From a secondary endosymbiont of Ctenarytaina eucalypti (lineage in GTDB: Bacteria; Pseudomonadota; Gammaproteobacteria; Enterobacterales; Enterobacteriaceae), in assembly GCF_000287335.1 (NCBI RefSeq), contig NC_018419.1:186001-250000 (forward strand): a DNA stretch of 64,000 nucleotides, written 5' to 3'. Positions within the stretch are counted from its first letter, which is position 1. Every line of letters starts with the position of its first letter. The translations under genes and the position numbers were made by a program. Of this stretch, positions 53,564 through 64,000 are shown piece by piece. Under the pieces are notes generated by a model, which saw only the letters and a list, made by a program, of their open reading frames with translations, was not told where the DNA came from and did not search any database.

Positions 53564-55371
53564 CAATATACATCCCGCTGATAACGGCGCTCAATGCGCA
53601 GCTCACTTAAGAATTCATCCGCCTGCTCAACATGCATGTTGCCGTGCTTAGCCACCACGGCCAAAAGTGCCTGCTCTACATCACGGGCCATGTGACGAGC
53701 ATCACCACAGACATAAATATGCGCGTTCTGCTGGATCCAGTGCCACACTTCGGCACCCTTCTCTCGAATTCTATCTTGTACATAAATTTTTTGGGCTTGA
53801 TCACGCGACCAGGCAAGATCGATGTTACTTAATAGTCCTTCTTTCACATAGCGCTGCCATTCTACCTGATAGAGAAAATCATCAATGAAATGCGGATTAC
53901 CGAAAAAAAGCCAATTTTTTCCAGGGGCGCCGTCGGCTGCGCGTTGTTGCAAAAATGCCCGGAACGGAGCGACCCCCGTACCTGGTCCTATCATAATAAT
54001 TGGCGTATCGGGATCGCTCGGAAGACGAAAGTTATCATTGTGCTCAATAAATACACGCAACTCATCTTCCTCCCTTAATCTATCAGCCAGAAAGCTGCTG
54101 GCGCCGCCGCTGCGACCACGACCATTAATTTCATACCGCACGACACCAACCGTAATATGCACTTCTTCCCCAACGTCAGCCTGCGACGAAGATATCGAAT
54201 ACAGGCGCGGTGTAAGAGGGCGAAGAAGTTTTAGAAGCTGCTCAGCGCGCAGCGCAATAGACGCGTATCGCACCATATCGACAATTGGAGTGGCTAAGGC
54301 AAAATGTTGTAATTTCGCCTGGTCTTGCACAACCGACGAAAGCAAGCCCCCTCCTACTAGGTTAGTATAGCCCTCTACTAGAGCTGGGGTGTTGTGCGTC
54401 AGCTCGTAATGTTTTTTCAGAGCTTCGCTAAGGCATAGGGTCTTCCCCGCTATGTCAACTGGTTCGTCGCCCTTCAGCAACAGCAGCTCTAACAATTCAT
54501 TGATTAACGCGGGATCGTTTTCATACCATACCCCCAGCGCATCACCAGGCTGATAATGCAGCCCTGAATCAGCCAGATCAATTTCTAGATGGCGCACATC
54601 TTTCAGAGATTCCCGGCTGGTGATTTTTTGATTCAGCAATAAATGCGCGCTAAGAGGCGCGTTTTTGGTGTAAGAGCTAACATCAATATTATTGCTATTA
54701 GAACCGACAGACACTTTTTGTTGAACTGGCCTAGAGAGCTCTACCCACGCCTTTAGCCGTTCTACGATTGCAGTACGCCAGGCCTCAGCCTGCAACTGGT
54801 AGTTTACATCAGCGTCTACCCTATCGTGTAGACGCTGTGCCCCTAACTCAGCGAGCCTGCTGTCGAAATCTTTGCCGGTTTTAGCAAAGTGTTGATAGGA
54901 GCGGTCGCCGAGGCCGAACACCGCAAAGTGCGTATCTGTCATCGCCGGTGCTTTTTTAGAAAATAGATATTTATAGAGCGCGATCGCTTCTTCCGGAGGA
55001 TCCCCATCTCCTTGCGTAGAAGTTACTACTAGTAGTACTTTTTCCTGTGACATGTGCTTGAACTTATAGTCGCCTGCCTTAATCAGGACCACAGCAAGCT
55101 GTGCGGCGATCAAATCATCACGGAGTTCCTCAGCAAGCTGCCGCGCGTTACCGGTTTGTGAGGCACTAAGCAACGTAATGGGCCTCACGGCAGAGATGAT
55201 CTCTGGAGGTAGCACTCCGGCACGGGGGGGATGACTATCGGCTACCTGCCCCCAAAAATAACCAGAAATCCAGGCTAACTGTAGGGGCGAAAGATCACCG
55301 GCCGCTTTCTGAAACTGATCAAGCTGCTTCGCGCTTAGCGGCAGTGCTGTAGAGGGGACCTGTTTCGTCAT
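53563..55371 (-). CDS. cysJ: Sulfite reductase flavoprotein alpha-component
   Basis: Passes electrons from NADPH via FAD and FMN to CysI. Flavodoxin domain (about residues 60-210): [32 protein letters not shown] domain: [10 protein letters not shown] and [14 protein letters not shown] domain: [12 protein letters not shown] and Y-V-C-G-D-A. It ends R-R-Y-Q-R-D-V-Y. The start at 55371 (M-T-K-Q-V-P) gives 602 residues (E. coli 599). Two family positions differ (Q-G-E-G-E to Q-G-D-G-D; G-D-S-S-Y to G-D-R-S-Y), probably tolerated. It leads cysJIH, divergent from queD. Confidence 0.96.
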   Translation of the reverse strand: MTKQVPSTALPLSAKQLDQFQKAAGDLSPLQLAWISGYFWGQVADSHPPRAGVLPPEIISAVRPITLLSASQTGNARQLAEELRDDLIAAQLAVVLIKAGDYKFKHMSQEKVLLVVTSTQGDGDPPEEAIALYKYLFSKKAPAMTDTHFAVFGLGDRSYQHFAKTGKDFDSRLAELGAQRLHDRVDADVNYQLQAEAWRTAIVERLKAWVELSRPVQQKVSVGSNSNNIDVSSYTKNAPLSAHLLLNQKITSRESLKDVRHLEIDLADSGLHYQPGDALGVWYENDPALINELLELLLLKGDEPVDIAGKTLCLSEALKKHYELTHNTPALVEGYTNLVGGGLLSSVVQDQAKLQHFALATPIVDMVRYASIALRAEQLLKLLRPLTPRLYSISSSQADVGEEVHITVGVVRYEINGRGRSGGASSFLADRLREEDELRVFIEHNDNFRLPSDPDTPIIMIGPGTGVAPFRAFLQQRAADGAPGKNWLFFGNPHFIDDFLYQVEWQRYVKEGLLSNIDLAWSRDQAQKIYVQDRIREKGAEVWHWIQQNAHIYVCGDARHMARDVEQALLAVVAKHGNMHVEQADEFLSELRIERRYQRDVY

Positions 55372-56889
55372 GGAGATAAGAATTTCCTTGTGCAGGCATA
55401 TGAGGCCGGGCAATTAAAGATTAGCGGGAGTTTTAAGGTTAACTAGTTGACGGTCGACAATAAAGGATGTGATGTGAATAATAAATAACTAAACATCATA
55501 AGGCATAAATAAGAGACCCGGTGCTTAATAAGACTTTTTGAAAAGCAGGCCTGCAGCAAAACCTATTGTGATGCGATGCAAATGGTTTTCTGTATGTTCT
55601 TTTCACAGCATGATCCGGGTAAGTGCTTTTACCAGGCTTATTGCATCGCCTTCCTACACACAACAGTTACACAGAATAATTCTATTAAACAGATCGGAAT
55701 ATAGGCAACTATTGGTTCAGCAAAATGTATTTATTTCATATCGATAGTCTCTAGGGACAAGAGAGAGTTTGCAATTATTCACTAATCTAGTTCCTAGCAA
55801 GCCGTTAGGCCACGCCAGAATCTAGTCAAATAGAGTATATATGACTTAACTATTGTTGCGCGGATAGAACATATCTTGCCTGAATAACATGGACGACTGC
55901 TGTGCTATTCAAATAAACCTATCATTAAGATAGTACTCGTGCATGGGATATTTGGCTCTTTCACCCCAGACTTTACCGGGCGACATTGACTCGATTTTAA
56001 CTTTATAAAGCTGCTACTTTAGATTAATAGACTCTGCTTTACTCAGTCATACAGAGTAAAGACGGGTACAGAATACCATGAAAAACGTGAACACGGGGCA
56101 AAAATAACTAATTGCGTTATGGGTCCTAGACTAAACCTGAAGCTTGTAGTAAAGAACCATAACAAGCTCGGAAATAAAGGTGTTAAAAAAATGTAAAGAA
56201 AGGCTTTCGCGCTATCTGGCAAGGACCAAAAAGATACATCAAATGCATTATTTTTTCTGATGTATAGTAATACTAGCATCACTTATTAACCGGCTCTACC
56301 AAATTAGATAAAGCACACGAACTAGACTACAAACGGGCTTCGGCCGACAACATTAATGATAGCCGCCCCTGCTGCAGCGGAAGCACCGTCTTAACTCATT
56401 AATAGGCTCAGAGTAAAGAGATAATTGAGCACAAGGATCAGGTTATTATTAATGAAACTTAAAGGACTAGATTAGTCTATCACTCATACTCACGGGTCGC
56501 GGCAGGCTTATGCAGGTCATTAGAGCCTTTCTAACCATACCAAAAGAATGGGGAGACCATGCAGAAAAATAATAGCGCTCACCGGACTCTAATGCATAAT
56601 ATGCTGAGAGACACTCCCCTCATTGCTGCGCAATTATCCTTATAAGACCCTATTCATCAGATAACTTAATTGCTTAATAAAGATTAAATAATACTTACAA
56701 TTACCGAGATGATCTGATAAAATATAGAAGTAACATTTACTTAACCTTAGACATCCGCCACCTAGTAGTGGGTAATCGGGCAACCAAGGGAAAAGTATAT
56801 TACCTCGAGAAATTCCGAGGAGGAGATACATAAAATTATCATGCACTCATAGTGTCTCTGCCGTGAATGTAGTACAATGAGAAAAGATA
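55372..56889. other. Long divergent gap between cysJ and queD
   Basis: About 1.5 kb. The end next to cysJ should contain its CysB-dependent promoter, but I could not define it. A hydrophobic 79-codon minus-strand frame (56043-56282) may be a membrane-protein fragment of unknown origin. No transposase motif was recognised. Confidence 0.4.
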
Positions 56890-57252
56890 GTGATAGCCAC
56901 GTTATATAAAGATTTCATTTTTGAATCTGCCCACCGGTTGCCTCATGCCCCCCCAGGACATAAGTGTAGCCAGCTGCACGGACATTCCTTTTTAATACGC
57001 CTTGAGGTGACTGGCGAGGTAGACCCCAATACCGGCTGGATTATGGATTTTGCCGACTTGAAAGCTGCCTTCAACCCAGTCCTCAATCAACTCGACCATC
57101 ATTATCTTAATGATATCCCTGGCCTAAAAAATCCTACCAGCGAAGTATTGGCGCAATGGGTTTGGGGGCAGCTTAAACCAAATCTACCAATATTAAGCGC
57201 CGTGACGATTAAAGAAACTTGTACTGCAGGCTGTATTTACCGTGGCCAGTAA
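56890..57252 (+). CDS. queD: 6-carboxytetrahydropterin synthase QueD
   Basis: Second step of queuosine-precursor (preQ0) synthesis, converting dihydroneopterin triphosphate to 6-carboxytetrahydropterin. 120 residues, as in E. coli. The zinc histidines lie in S-A-H-R-L-P-H and L-H-G-H-S-F, the catalytic cysteine in [20 protein letters not shown] and the end [12 protein letters not shown] are conserved. The start is GTG (56890), the only initiator near the family start; the ribosome site is weak. Divergent from cysJ, as in E. coli. QueE is 1 kb away; queC is not in the window. Confidence 0.94.
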   Translation: MIATLYKDFIFESAHRLPHAPPGHKCSQLHGHSFLIRLEVTGEVDPNTGWIMDFADLKAAFNPVLNQLDHHYLNDIPGLKNPTSEVLAQWVWGQLKPNLPILSAVTIKETCTAGCIYRGQ

Positions 57253-58130
57253 AAAGACTCGTGTCGCAAGCTCATTTTTATAGTGATCTTCAAGTGTCTT
57301 TGCTGACTGTGCTGTGTAAAGCATGGCGTAGCTATCTAAGCACGAGCTTTATAAGATTAAGAATCAACTCATGACAGGTTTTTCGTGACATGGTCTATCT
57401 CTGATTCACCACCAGCATGGTAATGATAGTTTGGTCTGACTACTAGCTTAGTAGTGAACCTGGCGTTCAAAAGCAACCTCCCCCTATTAGTACAGGAAGA
57501 GATATCTGCTGCATTTATACGGTTAGAAAATTGCGCTGCTTGAGGGCTGCACTTACGTTAATCATGACCTATATACATTGCGCTTTATAAAGCATATATT
57601 CAAATCACTTACATAAGTATTCTAAGAATAGACTTTTGATTACCCAAAGTGACTACTTGACGTCACAACAAAAGCGTATGATCGCGTATTCAGTCAATAA
57701 CTCCTGTTTTCTCAGGCCGTCTCACGCAACCATTGTCTGGTTGAAATATTAATCATTGCGCTGCTTCGGCAGCATGCACGCTACTGTCTTCAAGCAAGAC
57801 ATTGATCCTATGTCCGAATGTATGTGAGATGTTTCTGTATCTAGAATGATTTTTTACTATACCAAGAGTCATGTGGTGAGTGCGCTCATTGAGCGCCTGG
57901 ATAATTTTATTAAGATTACATCCCTTGAGCTGTCATTTGATATCTAATATAGTGTCGTTTTCTGGATCAAGAAAAGTACCATTGGTATCATTTTTTAGTG
58001 TTGTTGAGTCTAGAGAAGCTCGCTGATTAACTTCGAGTTAAAGGGGATTGTAGTATATTAGGTGAGTGTTTACTTATTCTATGATCAGTGTACAGTTTTT
58101 ATATTAAAGTCATTGTAGCATCTTAATCTA
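57253..58130. other. Non-coding gap between queD and queE
   Basis: About 880 bases between convergent genes. No gene, terminator or repeat that I can support. Confidence 0.45.
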
Positions 58131-58802
58131 CTATTTGATGTTAAGATACTTGTGTGTTTGTATAGATAATCGCCAATTGCGTGAAATACAGGTCTCGATA
58201 CACAATCGGTTAGCCGCCTCTTTTTGACTAATAGGCTGTAGTGAAATCACTGGCTGTTTTGCATCGTTTAGGGTCTTTAAAAGCTCATCTAGCTCTTCAA
58301 TATCACGCTGACGCGCTACAAGATGCTTAATTTCATCGCTGCGGTTTATCGCTTGAAGCAGCACTGGCAGGCCTTTGCGCATATCTATTTTTGGCGATAC
58401 CGTTACCCAGGTTTTTGGCGTACAGTGAATGTATTGGGTACCGCTAGTTTCAATCTGGCAGCTGAAACCCTGCTGTTCTAGGGCGTAAGTCAGGGGCATC
58501 AGATCATGCAAGCAGGGCTCACCACCAGTTATTACAACGTGCTGAGCTGTCCAACCTTGCTGAAAGATTATCGTGATCATTTCTTCAGCTGTTAGGTTAG
58601 CCCAGGTGCTGTTGTCTTTTTTTTTCAGGGGCGCTTCCCTCAGTGTGACTTGATCAGTCACATCCTGCTGCCAGGTATGTTTTGTGTCGCACCAACTACA
58701 CTGCACAGGACACCCTTGCAATCGAATAAAAATTGCTGGCACTCCAGTAAAGTATCCCTCCCCCTGAAGGGTCTGAAAAATTTCATTAAGAGGGTATTGC
58801 AT
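58131..58802 (-). CDS. queE: 7-carboxy-7-deazaguanine synthase QueE
   Basis: Radical SAM enzyme that forms the deazapurine ring in preQ0 synthesis, using the product of QueD. 223 residues, as in E. coli. The family's cluster motif is present as C-P-V-Q-C-S-W-C-D-T (C-x3-C-x2-C). N-E-I-F-Q-T-L-Q-G-E-G opens the protein, and the SAM-binding T-G-G-E-P-C-L and later V-S-P-K are kept. It lies downstream of eno in the same direction. Confidence 0.95.
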   Translation of the reverse strand: MQYPLNEIFQTLQGEGYFTGVPAIFIRLQGCPVQCSWCDTKHTWQQDVTDQVTLREAPLKKKDNSTWANLTAEEMITIIFQQGWTAQHVVITGGEPCLHDLMPLTYALEQQGFSCQIETSGTQYIHCTPKTWVTVSPKIDMRKGLPVLLQAINRSDEIKHLVARQRDIEELDELLKTLNDAKQPVISLQPISQKEAANRLCIETCISRNWRLSIQTHKYLNIK

Positions 58803-58960
58803 AGATTTCCCTTGAAAAATGATGATGAGAAGATTTCTGTTGTTGGCAAATCTCTAATAGAAACAATGACACTTTCCTTTCTGTTAGTAACAAAAGCACC
58901 TCGAAACAAGAAACAAGACTTTCACCCCTACAGCGTTATGGCCGCGGGGTGATACTGTAA

Positions 58961-60298
<1,338 letters not shown>

Positions 60299-60341
60299 TT
60301 AGGAATGGTGCAGCGCCGATTCTACTCGAGCCCCTCTGTTG

Positions 60342-62443
<2,102 letters not shown>

Positions 62444-62478
62444 TAGTCAAGCGTGCACTTTCCATGCACGCTTGACTA
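62444..62478. repeat. Perfect 14-bp hairpin with 7-base loop
   Basis: TAGTCAAGCGTGCA (62444-62457), loop CTTTCCA, exact reverse complement (62465-62478). No T-run follows on either strand. It lies between the mazG relic and pyrG and has the same stem-and-loop layout as the hairpin at 34580-34618, but an unrelated sequence. Confidence 0.65.
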
Positions 62479-62588
62479 AATGCATCTCCGACTATGCATG
62501 TACTAATACGTACATAGATCGATCTCCTTAGCTACTTTTAGTAGAACCTAGTTGTTGATGCAATAGCGGTCTAGAGCGATATACAGAG

Positions 62589-62816
62589 CTACTCAATTTT
62601 TGAGGTTTTCATCATAACTAGTTGTGTGAGGGGGATATCAGACAGAGGTGATCGGTGGGTGTTGCGCGCCGATCCGGCGCCTGTAGATGCTTCAAACTTC
62701 ACACTAAGATTAACCAGCGCAAGGCTGAATAGCTGTATTGCATTAATGAATTTTACGCTATCGGTTGAGTGAATCGATTGCATTTTTCGCCAAAGCGTTA
62801 TGAGGCGAGACGTCAT
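62589..62816 (-). pseudogene. mazG: Possible mazG remnant (nucleotide pyrophosphohydrolase)
   Basis: Between relA and pyrG, the mazG position in E. coli, a 75-codon minus-strand frame contains R-S-P-L-S-D-I-P followed by Q-L-V-M-M-K-T-S-K-I. This resembles H-S-A-L-D-D-I-P-R-S-L-P-A-L-M-R-A-Q-K-I of MazG. The part before it has loose similarity to the linker between the two MazG domains. The catalytic E-E-x-x-E segments are absent. A truncated, dead copy is the best explanation. Confidence 0.4.
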
Positions 62817-62989
62817 GAAAAGATGACACGACAGAGATAAGCAGCCCGTGCTAGGAACACCTCATAAGTGAAGAATATGATTCCTTATTATGCAACAATG
62901 ACATGCTGAGAGCCTATACACGACAGATCTCGCTCTTCATTCATGAAAATAGTGCCTCACTATGTTGTCATCTTGCTGGTGCCGGCAAT

Positions 62990-64000
62990 CCCCTGTGATC
63001 TTAGTATGCCCGTCAGTTTAAATGCCAGTCAAATCACGTAGAAGGCTCCGCGACAGCTTTTTTCTTGATCACCAGGAAATTCGGCTTACGCTATGGGTCA
63101 GCGATGATTTGGTTAATACGTACGACAGCGTCATCTATAAATGCCAGAAGTGCATTGATCGTATTGATATTTTTAGTTTGCTCACAAAAAATTTTTTTAT
63201 TTCGCAGACGCTAATGCTCAGACGCTTTAAGACCTTTTCAAAAGTTGGAAGCCTGGAGGTAATGTTTATTCCGTACCTGATTGAAAAATCTATGATGTTT
63301 TTTAAAGTGACTTCGTCTGGAGTTGATATGAACTAACCTGTGCTTAAGCTAGTCGCGCCTCGGGTGGAAAGTGTTTCAACCTGATCGACTATGCGAAAGC
63401 CGATGCTCTCAGAGAACGAGACGGCTATTAATTTTAGTGCTGACGCGGGGTAATCCATATCGCGACGGGTCTTTTCAAACTATGCCTTTAGACAGCCACT
63501 CTACAATGTTAACTATCGTTGTAAATATATAGACCCGGTTTTAAAACCCTGCCCTACGAACCGATGAAAGTATTTTCTGGAGTCTTTTATTGCTGCCTGC
63601 TAGGTCAGTATCTGACGCAACCAGGAGATATGCTCCTCATGACTGGATCGGCCGCCGGTCAGGGCAGTGCGGCCCTCTTTATACTTCCAATGTGCAGCTA
63701 TCCCCCGTTCGGCATCCGCATGCATCTGGTGCGCGCGAATCTGGATTTCTAGCGGTTTTTCGCGTGAGGCAAATATTACTGTATGAATCGATTGATAGCC
63801 ATTGGGTTTGGGGTTGGCCACATAGTCATCGAACTCGTCCGGCAAGTGATCATAAAGTGCATGTATAATTCTGAGGGCGACATAGCAGTCCTGTAGGCGC
63901 TCTACCACCACCCTCACCGCGCGCACGTCGAACAGCTCGCTGAATGCCAGCGTCTTGTTCTGCATTTTCCTCCAGATGCTATAGATATGTTTCGGGCGGC
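62990..64000 (-). pseudogene. relA: relA relic ((p)ppGpp synthetase I), 5' end outside window
   Basis: From the window edge the minus strand reads P-K-H-I-Y-S-I-W-R-K-M-Q, then E-L-F-D-V-R-A-V-R-V-V, Y-V-A-N-P-K-P-N-G-Y-Q-S-I-H-T, I-Q-I-R and A-A-H-W-K-Y-K-E-G, all typical of the RelA synthetase domain. A stop at 63600 ends the frame. Decayed pieces follow: R-V-Y-I-F-T (TGS domain, R-V-Y-V-F-T-P) near 63540, N-K-H-Y-L-Q-A near 63265, L-S-I-S-V-C-E near 63215, and N-A-L-L-A-F-I-D-D-A-V-V-R-I-N-Q near 63140 (D-E-L-L-A-A-I-G-G-G-D-I-R-L-N-Q). The zinc-finger and ACT domains are missing. Ribosome-coupled regulation must be lost; truncated synthetase activity is possible only if the hidden 5' part is intact. 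Confidence 0.85.

Noticed and set aside
57690-57790. Possible further transposase fragment (I-I-A-L-L near 57750)
   Set aside because: Only one short motif fits and no neighbouring transposase motif could be placed.
63022-63336. 104-codon plus-strand open frame at the end of the window
   Set aside because: The opposite strand reads in order as decayed RelA, so this frame is a shadow of the relic.

Overview
The window looks like the chromosome of a host-restricted gammaproteobacterial symbiont, most likely a Sodalis-type member of the Enterobacterales in the middle of genome reduction. This rests on two things seen directly. First, about 31 intact genes give proteins close to their Escherichia coli counterparts, and they sit in enterobacterial gene order: nrdB-nrdA-ubiG/gyrA, topA-cysB, rluD/bamD, serC-(aroA)-cmk-rpsA-ihfB, lptM-dapF-(yigA-xerC)-yigB-uvrD-corA, cysCND-cysG-cysHIJ/queD, queE-eno-pyrG-(mazG)-(relA). 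Second, intact genes fill only about 36 of 64 kb (roughly 57 percent). The rest is not random filler: I can read decayed gene remains in many gaps, usually exactly where the enterobacterial gene order predicts a gene. All comparisons were made by eye against family sequences recalled from memory; no search was run.

Layout. 0-1.4 kb: phoQ tail relic, transposase relic, yccA relic, tusE. 1.4-10.4 kb: yfaE relic, nrdB, nrdA, ubiG, and divergent gyrA. 10.4-18.4 kb: transposase relic, topA, cysB, second transposase relic, yaeR relic. 18.4-24.3 kb: tilS, rof relic, transposase relic, pgeF relic, rluD, divergent bamD. 24.3-32.8 kb: transposase relic, ihfB, rpsA, cmk, an aroA relic split by an eroded insertion sequence, serC. 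32.8-38.4 kb: mostly non-coding with more transposase relics, two strong palindromes and gldA. 38.4-45.4 kb: lptM, dapF, yigA and xerC relics, yigB, uvrD, corA. 45.7-57.3 kb: cysC, cysN, cysD, cysG, an iap relic, cysH, cysI, cysJ and divergent queD. 58.1-64 kb: queE, eno, pyrG, mazG relic and a relA relic running off the window edge.

How the genes work together. The clearest functional unit is assimilatory sulfate reduction: ATP sulfurylase (CysDN), APS kinase (CysC), PAPS reductase (CysH), sulfite reductase (CysIJ), siroheme synthase (CysG, which makes the CysI cofactor) and, at another locus, the regulator CysB. All are intact with their catalytic motifs. The other survivors are information-processing genes (gyrA, topA, rpsA, ihfB, nrdAB, uvrD, tilS, tusE, rluD, queD, queE), envelope genes (bamD, lptM, corA) and parts of core metabolism (eno, pyrG, serC, dapF, cmk, ubiG, gldA). 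The recognisable losses are aroA, relA, mazG, xerC, phoQ and several small housekeeping genes.

The most notable result is a family of at least nine eroded IS903-like (IS5 family) transposase relics spread through the long gaps. One of them lies inside the dead aroA gene. I found no new defence, biosynthetic or mobile system, no CRISPR array, and no RNA gene I could support.
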